Notes: a model not told the origin generated them from the letters alone. A stretch of DNA of 64,000 nt from Marinomonas foliarum (GCF_003337275.1 NZ_QPJQ01000001.1:148867-212866); one strand, 5' to 3'. Numbered from the stretch's first letter, positions 27,539 to 37,221 are shown. Numbers and translations are program-made.

Positions 27539-28825
27539 ATGAAAACAGATCAAGAATACCTAGATTTAGACAAGCAACTTCTGTGGCACCCATACACATC
27601 GATGAGTAAACCTAGTCCGCATTTTCTTGTCGAAAAAGCTTTAGGCTGTGAAATAACACTCAATGATGGGCGAACGTTAATCGACGGCATGTCGTCATGG
27701 TGGAGTGTCATTCATGGCTACAACCACCCAACACTGAATGACGCAATACAAGAACAATTATCACAATTCTCTCACATCATGTTTGGTGGATTCACTCACA
27801 AACCCGCGATAGAGCTCGCAGAAAAACTCGTCGCGATAACACCCTCTGAACTGCAACGCGTTTTCTTCTCCGATTCAGGCTCGGTTTCTGTTGAAGTCGC
27901 TCTAAAAATGGCAATCCAGTACTGGAACACACAAAATAAACCTGACAAACAATTTTTTGTAACACCAAAAAGCGGCTATCATGGTGATACATTTGCCGCT
28001 ATGTCAGTGTGTGATCCTGAAAATGGCATGCACAATTTATTCACTGGCGCGCTAACAAAGCAATTCTTTATATCACCACCACCAACTGGCTTGAATGAAC
28101 CAATCCAAATAGAATATCTAACCGAAATCCGTAACACGTTTGAAGAAAACCATGAACGCATAGCGGGTTTTATTATCGAACCCGTTGTGCAAAATGCTGG
28201 CGGCATGCGCTTTTATAATCCTGAATATTTAAATCAGATTCGCGCACTTTGTGATGAGTTTGACATATTATTAATTTTCGATGAAATTGCCACAGGATTT
28301 GGCCGCACAGGCAAGCTTTTTGCTACTGACCACACCAATATCTGCCCAGATATCATGTGTGTTGGCAAGGCTCTAACAGGTGGTTACATGACACTAGCAG
28401 CCACACTAACCAATGACAAAGTAGCATTGGGGATCAGCGATAATAGCGGGGTTTTTATGCACGGCCCCACCTTTATGGGCAACCCTCTTGCCTGTGCCGC
28501 AGCCAATGCAAGCCTCTCACTGCTGAGTGAATACGATATTCCTGCACAAATCTCTCAGCTAGAAACTTGGATGGAAGAAGCGTTAAGCCCGTGCGAACAA
28601 CTCGAACAAGTAAAAGAAATCCGCTGCCTTGGGGGCATAGGCGTTGTCGAGTTAAAAAATCCGGTTAACTTACATGAAATACAGCCAAAGTTCGTTGAAC
28701 TAGGCGTATGGATACGACCTTTCGGCAAGCTCATTTACTTGATGCCACCTTACGTAATCAGTAAAGAGCAAATTAATCTTCTTGGTAAAGCCATTTATCA
28801 CGTCGCTAGCGAACTCCCTGGCTAA
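27539..28825 (+). CDS. bioA: Adenosylmethionine-8-amino-7-oxononanoate aminotransferase
   Basis: BioA transfers the amino group of SAM to KAPA to give 7,8-diaminopelargonate. The 428-residue PLP enzyme has LWHPYTSM near the start, GMSSWWSVIHGYNHP, FFSDSGSVSVEVALKMA, GYHGDTFAAMSV, the Asp motif LLIFDEIATGFGRTG and the PLP lysine in CVGKALTGGYM. I start at ATG 27539 because GGTGA precedes it; ATG 27527 is an alternative. It is separated from bioBFHCD and placed behind comF on the opposite strand. The gene is followed by a strong hairpin terminator. Confidence 0.95.
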   Translation: MKTDQEYLDLDKQLLWHPYTSMSKPSPHFLVEKALGCEITLNDGRTLIDGMSSWWSVIHGYNHPTLNDAIQEQLSQFSHIMFGGFTHKPAIELAEKLVAITPSELQRVFFSDSGSVSVEVALKMAIQYWNTQNKPDKQFFVTPKSGYHGDTFAAMSVCDPENGMHNLFTGALTKQFFISPPPTGLNEPIQIEYLTEIRNTFEENHERIAGFIIEPVVQNAGGMRFYNPEYLNQIRALCDEFDILLIFDEIATGFGRTGKLFATDHTNICPDIMCVGKALTGGYMTLAATLTNDKVALGISDNSGVFMHGPTFMGNPLACAAANASLSLLSEYDIPAQISQLETWMEEALSPCEQLEQVKEIRCLGGIGVVELKNPVNLHEIQPKFVELGVWIRPFGKLIYLMPPYVISKEQINLLGKAIYHVASELPG

Positions 28826-28851
28826 ACCAAATATAAATAGCTCACGACAAA

Positions 28852-28886
28852 AAAGGCCTTTGATAAATAACTATCAAAGGCCTTTA
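28852..28886. terminator. Bidirectional terminator between bioA and the chemoreceptor gene
   Basis: A perfect 14-base inverted repeat (AAAGGCCTTTGATA at 28852-28865 and its complement at 28872-28885) encloses a 6-base loop. A- and T-rich flanks on both sides allow it to end the bioA transcript and the convergent receptor transcript. Confidence 0.85.
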
Positions 28887-28915
28887 AAGTCAAACTTTCA
28901 AAATCGCATTATTCT

Positions 28916-30478
28916 TTACTGCTTCATTCGCTCGGCAAGATTCCCCTGCTCATAAGCCTCTTCTTCAATATGGCTAATATTGATGACAATGTTTTCTGCT
29001 CGCTCAATACTATGAACACTTAATTGATCCACATCGTGCATCTTATCATTTAGATCTCTCGCAACACCTGCCTGCTCCTCAGAAGAAACATTAATTTGCG
29101 CAGTCATTTCAACAACCTGTTTTATAGCGGATTCTATATCACTCATTTTTTGAGCGACTTTATTCACACTATCAACCCCCTCTTGCGCCACAGCAGTCCC
29201 TTTATCTATGGTATTTGTCACATCCAGGGTATTTTTCTTCAATTCTTCCGTCATACTATTGATGTTTTGCGTGGCATTCTGAGTACGTATCGCTAATGCG
29301 CGAACCTCATCCGCAACAACAGCAAAGCCTCGACCCGCCTCACCCGCACGGGCCGACTCAATCGCCGCATTCAAGGCTAGCAAATTCGTCTGTTCTGCAA
29401 TGTCACTGATAGAATTAACCACTTCATTAATACTGTCGCTACGCTCAGCCAATATAGCGACAACTTTTTTGGCCTCAGAAATATCCTGATAAACCTGACG
29501 CATCGTCTCACCTGTTTGCTGAGCTAACAAACGACTTTCACGAGACAAGCCGCCAACCGACTCTGTCGCTTCAACCGCCACATGCACATGTTCCGCAACA
29601 TGGGTGACACTAGCCAATAACTGAGAACTAGCAGCAACCACTTCCTGAAAAGTGTTGCGCTGCTTATTAAAATTAGCCAAATTCGTAGTGACACTTTCCT
29701 TAGCATCCGACGCTCTTTGACGAAGCTGCTGAGCACCTTCTTTTAAACGATAACGGAAGGTATTACCTGCGGCTTCTTGATGTATTTTAGCGAACTTAAT
29801 TGCGGCTTTAATCCCAACAGTTTTACAGTATAAATACTGACCAATAGGATTATGAGCCTCAGACGATAAACCAGAAACCACCAACTTTAAAGACCGAGCC
29901 TGAAAATAGGTCAACCACATTCCTAACAACGCCAAAATAGGTGCTGCTACCTGTAAAGCCAATACATTAGACAATAAACCGATAATCGCCAAAAAAAAGA
30001 AACAGGACATTAATGGCCAAGAAGCGTTGCTGAGATGTGCAGCTACTTTTGTCACTGTCGGCAATAAAGCTTTACCCGCATTAATACGATCGTAAATAGA
30101 CTGCGCATGCTGAATTTCGTCTCGCGTCGCCTTACGGCGCACTGATTCATAGCCAATGACTTTATTGCCATCTAGCAACGGACTCACATGAGCGCTGACC
30201 CAATAATGATCCCCATTTTCACAACGGTTTTTCACCAACCCCATCCAGCTCTTACCCTGTTTCAGGTTAGCCCACATATCAGCAAATACCGCAGGCGGAA
30301 CATCTGGATGGCGAATAAGATTATGAGGAGAGCCAATTAAAGCTTCTCGATCATACCCAGCGATTTCACAAAAAACATCATTAACAAACGTAATGCGTCC
30401 TTTCACATCCGTACTGGAAACTAAAACATAGCTTTCAGGAAAATCATTTTCTTTATTGGTTACTGGCATCTTTCGCAT
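28916..30478 (-). CDS. Aer-like PAS-containing methyl-accepting chemotaxis protein
   Basis: This 520-residue receptor resembles the aerotaxis/redox sensor Aer. Residues about 15-115 are a PAS domain ([44 protein letters not shown] in outline, [20 protein letters not shown]). Two adjacent hydrophobic helices follow at about 155-195, with no periplasmic domain, as in Aer. The C-terminal half is the MCP signalling domain with the hairpin tip [20 protein letters not shown]. No C-terminal NWETF-type tether is visible. The start is ATG 30478 with GAGAG upstream. It stands alone between bioA and dnaB. FAD binding is inferred from PAS similarity. Confidence 0.88.
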   Translation of the reverse strand: MRKMPVTNKENDFPESYVLVSSTDVKGRITFVNDVFCEIAGYDREALIGSPHNLIRHPDVPPAVFADMWANLKQGKSWMGLVKNRCENGDHYWVSAHVSPLLDGNKVIGYESVRRKATRDEIQHAQSIYDRINAGKALLPTVTKVAAHLSNASWPLMSCFFFLAIIGLLSNVLALQVAAPILALLGMWLTYFQARSLKLVVSGLSSEAHNPIGQYLYCKTVGIKAAIKFAKIHQEAAGNTFRYRLKEGAQQLRQRASDAKESVTTNLANFNKQRNTFQEVVAASSQLLASVTHVAEHVHVAVEATESVGGLSRESRLLAQQTGETMRQVYQDISEAKKVVAILAERSDSINEVVNSISDIAEQTNLLALNAAIESARAGEAGRGFAVVADEVRALAIRTQNATQNINSMTEELKKNTLDVTNTIDKGTAVAQEGVDSVNKVAQKMSDIESAIKQVVEMTAQINVSSEEQAGVARDLNDKMHDVDQLSVHSIERAENIVINISHIEEEAYEQGNLAERMKQ

Positions 30479-30570
30479 AGACAACTCTCGATATTTTTTA
30501 TATTAGTTATTTTTATCACGTATGCTGGACTGTTACTAACTGTAATCTTCCCTAAAAATACGACACAGAC

Positions 30571-31947
30571 TTATTCATCATCAAAATCGCGATAAGCATC
30601 CGGGGCCAAATCTTCAAAGCGCGTGTATTTGCCCACAAACGCCAATCGACAAGTACCAATAGGACCATTACGCTGCTTACCAATAATAATCTCAGCAATC
30701 CCCTTGTGAGGAGTATCTTCATGATAAACCTCATCCCGATAAACAAAAGAAATCACATCGGCATCCTGCTCGATCGCTCCAGATTCACGCAAATCCGAGT
30801 TAACTGGGCGTTTATTCGGTCGGTTTTCCAAACTACGGTTAAGCTGAGAAAGAGCAACCATAGGACAATCCATTTCTTTTGCTATGGCTTTAAGAGATCG
30901 AGAAATTTCGGAAATCTCATTGGTACGACCTTCGGTAAAACCTGGGATCTGCATCAACTGAAGGTAATCGACCATGATCATAGCGACACCACCATGCTCA
31001 CGAGCAATACGACGCACGCGAGAACGCATTTCAGTTGGACTGATACCACCCGTATCATCAATAAATAGCTTGCGATCCTTGAGCATTTTCACCGCAGACA
31101 TTAATTTATCCCAGTCTTCTTGCACTAATTGCCCAGAACGCATACGAGTCTGATCAATTCGGCCAAGCGAAGAAAGCATACGCATCATCAGTGATTCCGC
31201 GGGCATCTCCAAACTGAAGACAATAACAGGCTTATCACTGATCATGGCGGCATTTTCAACCAAATTCATTGCAAACGTTGTCTTACCCATGGACGGACGA
31301 CCCGCCACAATAACCAAATCTGCAGGCTGCAACCCCGCCGTCATCGCATCTAAATCAGTAAAACCCGTACTCAAACCCGTAATTGCACCATCTTGATGGT
31401 AGAGCTCATCGATTTTATCGACTGTCGCACTAAGAATATCTGCGGCAATTCTTGGTCCGCCCTTCTTCTCTCCACCTTCTGCAATTTGAAATATTTTTCG
31501 TTCAGCCTCATCCAACACTTCGGCCGCAGTCATGCCTTCTGGGTGAAATGCTCTAGCAGAAATATCATTTGTTGTCGAAATAAGGCGACGTAAAACAGAG
31601 CGCTCGCGGACAATGTCGGCATAAGCCGCAATATTTGAGGTACTTGGTGTCGCTTCAGCTATCTCAATAAGATAGGACATTCCACCAATAGATTCTAAAT
31701 CACCACGCTTATCTAAACGTTCGCCAATAGTAACAACATCAATTGGTTCTGATTCATCCGCCAAACGAGCAATAACGGCAAATATGGACTTATGTTCTGG
31801 TCGATAAAAATCATCCGCTATAACAAGCTCAGATACTTTCTCCCAAGCTTGCGGGTCTAGCATCAGCCCACCAACAACTGAACGCTCAGCCTCAATGGAA
31901 TACGGTGGTAATTTTATAGAAGCGACTTCGGAATCATTTAGTTGCAC
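30571..31947 (-). CDS. dnaB: Replicative DNA helicase
   Basis: DnaB unwinds DNA ahead of the replication fork. The 458-residue protein has the N-terminal DnaB domain (LPPYSIEAERSVVGGLMLD), the linker, and the RecA-like C-terminal domain with Walker A GRPSMGKTTFAMN, FSLEMPAESLMMRMLSSLG and MIMVDYLQLM. The end AYRDFDDE is normal. It lies downstream of rplI, as in Pseudomonas, with a terminator between them that may still allow separate transcription. No intein or insertion is seen. Confidence 0.97.
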   Translation of the reverse strand: MQLNDSEVASIKLPPYSIEAERSVVGGLMLDPQAWEKVSELVIADDFYRPEHKSIFAVIARLADESEPIDVVTIGERLDKRGDLESIGGMSYLIEIAEATPSTSNIAAYADIVRERSVLRRLISTTNDISARAFHPEGMTAAEVLDEAERKIFQIAEGGEKKGGPRIAADILSATVDKIDELYHQDGAITGLSTGFTDLDAMTAGLQPADLVIVAGRPSMGKTTFAMNLVENAAMISDKPVIVFSLEMPAESLMMRMLSSLGRIDQTRMRSGQLVQEDWDKLMSAVKMLKDRKLFIDDTGGISPTEMRSRVRRIAREHGGVAMIMVDYLQLMQIPGFTEGRTNEISEISRSLKAIAKEMDCPMVALSQLNRSLENRPNKRPVNSDLRESGAIEQDADVISFVYRDEVYHEDTPHKGIAEIIIGKQRNGPIGTCRLAFVGKYTRFEDLAPDAYRDFDDE

Positions 31948-31999
31948 GTAAAATACTCATACAAAACAAAAAAAACAGGGGGTTAGCTTAGCACGACCG

Positions 32000-32033
32000 A
32001 AAAAAAAGGGCATCTTGCAATAGCAAGATCCCC
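32000..32033 (-). terminator. Terminator after rplI
   Basis: Read on the minus strand, GGGATCTTGC is followed by a TATT loop, then GCAAGATGCCC and eight T residues. This is a standard intrinsic terminator about 55 bases after the rplI stop. It should end the rpsF-rpsR-rplI transcript before dnaB. Confidence 0.8.
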
Positions 32034-32067
32034 TTCTCTTATTTAAGAAAGGCTAACGCCTTCCTTA

Positions 32068-32091
32068 AGTAATTTGTCTAAGCAAATTACT
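32068..32091. repeat. Inverted repeat overlapping the rplI stop codon
   Basis: Nine-base arms AGTAATTTG (32068-32076) and CAAATTACT (32083-32091) enclose a six-base loop. The hairpin includes the rplI stop codon and precedes the terminator. It may stabilise the 3' end of the mRNA. Confidence 0.5.
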
Positions 32092-32530
32092 CAGCGATTA
32101 CTTCTAAAGTAACAACAACAATCACGTCAGAGTGAAGTTGAATATCTACTTCGAAAGAACCTGTGTGACGAATCGCGCCTTCAGGAAGACGAATTTCAGC
32201 TTTCTCTACAGCTACTTGTGTAGAAATTGCATCAGCGATATCACGAGTACCGATAGAACCGAAAAGCTTACCTTCATCACCAGCATTTGCAGCGATAGTA
32301 AAAGTTTTGCCCTCTAGCGTTAGTGCACGAGCTTCAGCTGCTGCTTTACGCTCCGCTGCTTTCGCTTCAAGTTCAACACGACGCTCTTCAAAGCTAGCCA
32401 AGTTAGCTTTAGTAGCCATTACAGCTTTTTTGTTCGGAATCAAAAAGTTACGAGCATAGCCTGGTTTAACAACTGCAACGTCACCAATACCGCCTAGCTT
32501 GTTTACTTTGTCGAGTAGAATAACTTCCAT
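32087..32530 (-). CDS. rplI: 50S ribosomal protein L9
   Basis: L9 binds 23S rRNA at the base of the L1 stalk. From ATG 32530 it has 147-148 residues, beginning [32 protein letters not shown], the L9 signature, given here in outline. The C-terminal domain ([15 protein letters not shown]) is intact. GAGGTGA precedes the ATG; a GTG three codons upstream is in frame but covers that ribosome binding site. It closes the rpsF-rpsR-membrane protein-rplI operon. Confidence 0.97.
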   Translation of the reverse strand: MEVILLDKVNKLGGIGDVAVVKPGYARNFLIPNKKAVMATKANLASFEERRVELEAKAAERKAAAEARALTLEGKTFTIAANAGDEGKLFGSIGTRDIADAISTQVAVEKAEIRLPEGAIRHTGSFEVDIQLHSDVIVVVTLEVIAE

Positions 32531-32552
32531 CTCGATCACCTCTAATTAATCA

Positions 32553-33413
32553 TTAGCTATCACTTGAGTTGGACGCCTTATCTCGGATTCTAGAACGAAT
32601 ATCAACAAAACTATCAATCACACATAGTGCAACGAGAATGTTTGCAAAATACACATTCAAAACAAAGAATCCCACAAGATAAAATGCGATCAGTCCAACA
32701 ATCCCAATTTCTTTCTTTGCCAAAACACCATGTACTAGAGCAAGCCCCGGCAATATTAGAGCAGGTATAGCGGCTTGGGATAAAATACTGAATGAACCAC
32801 CTAAGCTTTCGCCTATTAGAATCATTCCCCCCAATACCAAACTAAACACTACTGGTAATCTTAATTGATGAAACTCAGTACGTAATCCGCCTGGATTATA
32901 GAGCCCTGCCTGCCACTTTCTCGCTAAAAACAAAGAGAGAATGGCAATGACCACTTGGAAGATGGATATTGCCATCACCGCCTGGTTAAAAATCAAATTT
33001 CTATCAGGAATTTCAGCGCCCTCATTTGACAGAACCTTCTGAACCAAGGTTACCGCTAGATTCAGAACATCCGCCATTAAAAGCGGCTGAAGCAACGTAC
33101 TAATAACCGCCAGAAAACTGCCGACTAATAACACCCAACTCCACGATGTTGTTACTCTAAGTAAATAGCTTAACAACATCACATCAATTAACACCATGAG
33201 AGCCGTAGCATCTCCCTGGAGCGTCCAAAGCACAAGTGCTGGCAGACAACCCCAAGCTAATACTGGTATTCCTTCTTTTACACCTTTGCGAAGCACCACC
33301 AATCCTAAGATTGCAGCGGCTAACCAAAACATCATAGGGATTAGACCAAACACCATCACACCAATAATGGCATTCAAGCGTTTTTTCATAACCCATTTAG
33401 CTAAACCACTCAT
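32553..33413 (-). CDS. Multi-pass membrane protein of the rpsR-rplI interval
   Basis: The 286-residue protein is very hydrophobic, with about eight predicted membrane segments and no signal peptide or known catalytic motif. A membrane protein of similar size and low conservation lies between rpsR and rplI in Pseudomonas and related bacteria (DUF2232-like by position and topology). Function is unknown. The N-terminus LAKWVMKKRLNAIIGVMVFGLIPMMFWLAAAILG (in outline) and a charged C-terminus (DIRSRIRDKASNSSDS) fit a protein with an inside tail. It is cotranscribed with ribosomal genes, 21 bases after rpsR. Confidence 0.85.
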   Translation of the reverse strand: MSGLAKWVMKKRLNAIIGVMVFGLIPMMFWLAAAILGLVVLRKGVKEGIPVLAWGCLPALVLWTLQGDATALMVLIDVMLLSYLLRVTTSWSWVLLVGSFLAVISTLLQPLLMADVLNLAVTLVQKVLSNEGAEIPDRNLIFNQAVMAISIFQVVIAILSLFLARKWQAGLYNPGGLRTEFHQLRLPVVFSLVLGGMILIGESLGGSFSILSQAAIPALILPGLALVHGVLAKKEIGIVGLIAFYLVGFFVLNVYFANILVALCVIDSFVDIRSRIRDKASNSSDS

Positions 33414-33434
33414 AAAAGCGCTTCTTTCAGCCTA

Positions 33435-33665
33435 TTAATTAAAGTGGCTGTCAGTGTAAGGAAGTAAAGCAATGTAGCGAGCGCGTTTGATTGCAGTCGC
33501 TAGCTGACGCTGATAACGAGCCTTAGTGCCAGTAATACGGCTAGGTACGATTTTACCAGTTTCAGTGATGTAACCTTTCAGTGTGTCTAGATCTTTGTAA
33601 TCGATCTCTTTAACGCCTTCTGCAGTGAAACGGCAGAACTTACGACGACGGAAAAAACGAGCCAT
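33435..33665 (-). CDS. rpsR: 30S ribosomal protein S18
   Basis: S18 pairs with S6 on the platform of the small subunit. The 76-residue protein has the family start [18 protein letters not shown], then [26 protein letters not shown] and the basic end [18 protein letters not shown] in outline. It lies 23 bases after rpsF in the usual operon. Confidence 0.98.
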   Translation of the reverse strand: MARFFRRRKFCRFTAEGVKEIDYKDLDTLKGYITETGKIVPSRITGTKARYQRQLATAIKRARYIALLPYTDSHFN

Positions 33666-33688
33666 GAGTGTCTCCTAATAAAAATAGA

Positions 33689-34093
33689 TTAATCTTCAGA
33701 TTCTTCAGAAACTTCTTCCGAATTGTCGTTGTTACGCTCTTCACGCTGAGGAGCAGAACGACGATCTTCACGACCTTCAGAAGCTTTAATAGGAGATACG
33801 TCAGTTACCGCATCTTTACGACGAATCACCAAGTTACGGATGATGGCATCGTTGTAGCGGAAAGTGTCGTTTAATTCAGACAAAACACTGTCAGAACACT
33901 CAATGTTCATAAGAACATAGTGTGCTTTGTGAATTTTGTTAATTGGGTAAGCTAGTTGACGACGACCCCAATCTTCTAGACGGTGAACTTGACCACCATC
34001 TTCTGTGATTAGGTTAGTGTAACGCTCAACCATTGCTGGTACTTGTTCGCTTTGATCTGGGTGAACCAGAAAGACGATTTCATAATGACGCAT
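33689..34093 (-). CDS. rpsF: 30S ribosomal protein S6
   Basis: S6 binds S18 and 16S rRNA. The 134-residue protein starts [19 protein letters not shown], with [27 protein letters not shown] in outline, and ends with an acidic tail ([10 protein letters not shown]) that in many gammaproteobacteria receives extra glutamates from RimK. It is the first gene of the operon and is preceded by a leader of about 80 bases with a possible autoregulatory hairpin. Confidence 0.97.
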   Translation of the reverse strand: MRHYEIVFLVHPDQSEQVPAMVERYTNLITEDGGQVHRLEDWGRRQLAYPINKIHKAHYVLMNIECSDSVLSELNDTFRYNDAIIRNLVIRRKDAVTDVSPIKASEGREDRRSAPQREERNNDNSEEVSEESED

Positions 34094-34130
34094 TTAAGCT
34101 CTCCTTATGGGTTCTTAGTCTCCACGCTCC

Positions 34131-34173
34131 CCCTGTTAAAAAGCTGTGAGACAAGGAGTATTGATTTACAGGG
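34131..34173 (-). promoter_or_regulatory. Leader of rpsF operon with long-range hairpin
   Basis: On the transcribed strand, CCCTGT (complement of 34168-34173) can pair with ACAGGG (complement of 34131-34136), closing a hairpin that ends close to the rpsF ribosome binding site. S6:S18 binds a leader element of this kind in several bacteria. I see the stem but cannot confirm the conserved bulge. Confidence 0.35.
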
Positions 34174-34179
34174 ACGCGC

Positions 34180-34209
34180 ATTATATAGCACCAATGGACA
34201 ATAAGTAAA
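34180..34209 (-). promoter_or_regulatory. Promoter of the rpsF-rpsR-rplI operon
   Basis: On the minus strand TTTACT (34204-34209) is followed after 18 bases by a perfect TATAAT (34180-34185). It lies about 90 bases before the rpsF start, in an A/T-rich gap, and suits a strong housekeeping promoter. Confidence 0.65.
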
Positions 34210-34353
34210 CGAATTCAAGCAAAGTAATGCGAGCCCCTTCCACTTTCATACCAATCAAGAATTAATAGAACTTAATATCATACTGGTTATTTTACAGGCC
34301 TTACTAAACACAATAGAATCATTCACTCCTTACACTGACGCTATCTAAAGAAT

Positions 34354-35088
34354 ATGGATATGATGAGAAAAGCATTTTGGGTATTACTACTGTCAATATC
34401 GCCTATAGTTCATGCCAATGGCAGTTTAGGAGTAATTGGCGCCAAGTCTGAATCTGTATACAAAGAAACGAGTAGCCGCTCAGCATCCTTGCCAAACATA
34501 GGCTATGAAGGCGAGCATTTTTACCTTCAATTACCAGAGTTAGGGTATCGTTTCTTGCCAAGACAATCGTTACAAAACTTTGCCGTAGGAATATCTTATG
34601 AAGGATTAAGCTTTGATCCTGATGACTCAAGTAATACAAGCATCCAATTACTTGATGAGAGAGACCCAAGCATCATGGCTTTTGCCAGCTACCGCTTAGG
34701 AATCTTTTCAACAAAAGTTGCACAAGATATAAGTGGTAAACACGACGGTTATTACGCTCAGGTAGGGTTAGGTTATCCAATCCCTATAGGTACATGGAAA
34801 ATAATACCATCGTTTTCATATCGCCATATGGACAATAAAATGAGCAACCATTTATTTGGTATTTCTAGAAGTGAATCTATTCGAACTGGGGGCGCTATTG
34901 CCGCCTATGACTCAGGTGCTATTTCTCAAATAAGATATGGGGTCAGAGCTATTTACCCTATTACATCCAATGCGAATCTTATATTAGGCATTAGCCAAAC
35001 CAAATTTGATGATGATATTTTGAAAAGCCCTATCGTAGAAGACAACACAGTTAACGCTGCTTCACTGGGTTTTATCTTTTCATTTTAA
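34354..35088 (+). CDS. MipA/OmpV family outer membrane protein
   Basis: The 244-residue product has an N-terminal signal peptide (KAFWVLLLSISPIVHA, cleaved before NGSLG) and an alternating beta-strand pattern ending in the aromatic residue of AASLGFIFSF, as expected for an outer-membrane beta-barrel. Motifs LPNIGYEGEHFYLQLPELGYRFLP and YAQVGLGYPIPIG fit the MipA/OmpV family. Family members serve as scaffolds for murein hydrolases or as osmoregulated porin-like proteins; function here is unknown. The start at 34354 is one of three close ATGs. It is monocistronic between rpsF and an EamA transporter. Confidence 0.8.
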   Translation: MDMMRKAFWVLLLSISPIVHANGSLGVIGAKSESVYKETSSRSASLPNIGYEGEHFYLQLPELGYRFLPRQSLQNFAVGISYEGLSFDPDDSSNTSIQLLDERDPSIMAFASYRLGIFSTKVAQDISGKHDGYYAQVGLGYPIPIGTWKIIPSFSYRHMDNKMSNHLFGISRSESIRTGGAIAAYDSGAISQIRYGVRAIYPITSNANLILGISQTKFDDDILKSPIVEDNTVNAASLGFIFSF

Positions 35089-35146
35089 TCGATGCAACTT
35101 AGCTATCGCATTACATTCAGACTATTACTTTCGGAACAGATAGACC

Positions 35147-36043
35147 ATGAGTAAACTTTCTCACAATGCTCAAGCCATGATTTTTGGGCTAGGTGCCGTG
35201 TTGCTTTGGTCGACTGTTGCGACTGCATTCTCCATATCACTAAGGCACTTCTCTCCCACCCAGCTACTGCTCGTTGCAAATGTCGTTTCACTATTTTTTC
35301 TAGCTTCACTTCTGGTGATTAAAGGAGAATTTGGCTCTCTGATGTCATACGCCAAACAATCATGGAAATCGTCTTTATTTTTTGGGGCCATTAACCCTTT
35401 TCTTTATTACCTAATATTGCTCCAAGCTTACAACACACTTCCGGCCCAAGAGGCTCAAGTAATTAATTACACTTGGGCTATAACTCTCAGTTTTATGGCA
35501 GTCCCCATTCTTAAACAGCGACTAAAAACTGCTGATTATATGGCGGCTGCCGCATGCTATTTTGGAGTACTATATATTGCAACACGTGGGCAAATAGGTT
35601 CTTTAGAGTTTTCTAACGCCTCTGGTGTCTCCTTCGCCCTTGTAAGCACAATTATTTGGGCGCTATATTGGCTTTTAAACACCAAGGATAAACGACCAAG
35701 TTTGGTTGGACTCACTCTTAACTTTGTTTTCGCATTGCCATTAATATTCATTTATGCAGCGTTAACAGGAGAACTAACCCATTGGGATAATAACGGCTTA
35801 TGGGGAGCTATTTACATAGGCTTATTTGAGATGGGATTGAGTTTTGTATTATGGAATAAGGCCCTAAAGCTCACCTCAAACGCCAGCCAAGTAGCTAACT
35901 TAATCTTTCTGTCACCATTATTATCTATTGTCTGGCTCTCACAATTTGCTGGAGAGCCCATTTTACACTCTACGTTGGTTGGATTGGCCTGCATCCTAAT
36001 CGGCCTTTTTATACAAAATTGGGCAAAAAGAAAAACAAAATAG
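35147..36043 (+). CDS. EamA/DMT family transporter
   Basis: The 298-residue protein has about ten hydrophobic helices in two EamA halves (LGAVLLWSTVATAFSISLRHFSP and VSFALVSTIIWALYWLLNTKD) with the typical loop QAYNTLPAQEAQVINYTWAI. DMT transporters export amino acids, nucleosides or other metabolites; the substrate cannot be read from the sequence. A short repeat begins at its stop codon. It lies 58 bases after the MipA-like gene. Confidence 0.87.
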   Translation: MSKLSHNAQAMIFGLGAVLLWSTVATAFSISLRHFSPTQLLLVANVVSLFFLASLLVIKGEFGSLMSYAKQSWKSSLFFGAINPFLYYLILLQAYNTLPAQEAQVINYTWAITLSFMAVPILKQRLKTADYMAAAACYFGVLYIATRGQIGSLEFSNASGVSFALVSTIIWALYWLLNTKDKRPSLVGLTLNFVFALPLIFIYAALTGELTHWDNNGLWGAIYIGLFEMGLSFVLWNKALKLTSNASQVANLIFLSPLLSIVWLSQFAGEPILHSTLVGLACILIGLFIQNWAKRKTK

Positions 36044-36072
36044 CAAAGCAAAGCAAAGCAAAGCAAAGCAAA
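36043..36072. repeat. Six tandem copies of GCAAA
   Basis: Six perfect GCAAA units begin at the last base of the EamA transporter stop codon (TAG 36041-36043). Simple repeats of this size are prone to slippage, but changes here would not alter the upstream protein. Confidence 0.9.
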
Positions 36073-36354
36073 GGACATGTTATTCCTCCGTTTATTTATT
36101 GCTAGCTATTCTTTTCAAGTCGGGCAGCAAGACATCTTGGATTCAAAATGCAGGGACATTAATCTCAACTTTCGACGCCATCACTGTTGTAAGCCCCAGC
36201 AGCCTAGACATCTTTTTACACCTTGACTTCTCTCAAAGTGATATATTCCGTAATGATTATACAGCAGCTAAAGGAAATGCCGTTAATCGGCTTCTATGTC
36301 TACACTGTACTCATAGTGGGCTTCATTACTCCACAAGAATCACCAACAAAAAAA
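36073..36354. other. Gap between two EamA genes, no supported gene
   Basis: I found no convincing gene or RNA here. A plus-strand open frame of 95 codons runs through it and into the next gene on the other strand, but it has no recognisable domain, no good ribosome binding site and no gene-like codon pattern. The two flanking transporter genes are convergent, and no clear terminator hairpin was seen. Confidence 0.4.
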
Positions 36355-37221
36355 CTACCCCCTATCACGCGCCATTCGGGTACTAATTAAAATACTTGAG
36401 AAAATAAATAACATTCCAAGAATGGCGTAAATATCTGGCACATGCTCCCAAACGGCCCACCCCCAAAAGCCACTAAAGACAACACCAACATAACTCACTG
36501 GTGACACTATACTGGCAGGTGCATAAGTGTAAGCCAGATTATAAAGATACATTCCAACGTATAGTGTAATAGTAACCACTGCAACCAGAGGCCATACATC
36601 AACAGGCAGAACGACAGAATCCCCTTGGATAAACACCAAGGGAAGAGACAACGCTGTCGAGACAAAGAAATACACAAACAACGTCTCTTGGCCTGACACT
36701 TGCTGTGACAACATACGTGTCGTCACCATCGACAGCGCCAAGCCAATAGCTGAAATAAAGCCAACAATATGCCAAGGATTCAAATGATCTGGCGTTGGCT
36801 GAATAATAAACGCCACACCAATAAAACCAACCACAAGCGGCACCCAACGGCTTTTCGGCACCCTTATTTTATGGAGAATTAAGACAACAAACGGCACACA
36901 TAAGGGCGCGCAGGTTCTAAGCAAAGACGCCTCTACTAAAGGAATATGATTTAAGGACCAGTAATAGCAAAGAAAGCCAATGAAACCACCAAAGCTACGC
37001 AGGAAATGAATTCTCCAAACTGAAAATGGGCGCTTTTGCCAACGGCCTCGCATTTGTGGCAATAAAATTAAGGCACAAAACAAGCTTTGCCAGAAAACCA
37101 GTGTTGATACCGCAATCATGGTTTGTGCCTGCTTGGCTGCCAACGCAGTAATCGATATAACAAACGCATATGCAATTGTCATAGCAATCCCTTTTTTCAA
37201 CAACTCATTGTTATCCAACAC
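36355..37221 (-). CDS. EamA/RhaT-like DMT transporter
   Basis: The 288-residue protein has about ten membrane helices in two EamA repeats, with FWQSLFCALILLPQM, FLCYYWSLNHIPLVEASLLRTCAPLCVP (in outline) and YNLAYTYAPASIVSPVSYVGVVFSGFWGW. The substrate is unknown. The GTG at 37221 gives a normal LKKGIAMTIAYAF opening; an ATG at 37182 with AAGGG six bases upstream is also possible and would shorten the first helix context. It is convergent with the other EamA gene and downstream of thiQ. Confidence 0.85.
   Translation of the reverse strand: MLDNNELLKKGIAMTIAYAFVISITALAAKQAQTMIAVSTLVFWQSLFCALILLPQMRGRWQKRPFSVWRIHFLRSFGGFIGFLCYYWSLNHIPLVEASLLRTCAPLCVPFVVLILHKIRVPKSRWVPLVVGFIGVAFIIQPTPDHLNPWHIVGFISAIGLALSMVTTRMLSQQVSGQETLFVYFFVSTALSLPLVFIQGDSVVLPVDVWPLVAVVTITLYVGMYLYNLAYTYAPASIVSPVSYVGVVFSGFWGWAVWEHVPDIYAILGMLFIFSSILISTRMARDRG

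Noticed and set aside
36099..36386. 95-codon plus-strand open frame
   Set aside because: It overlaps the end of an EamA transporter on the other strand, has no good ribosome binding site and matches no family.
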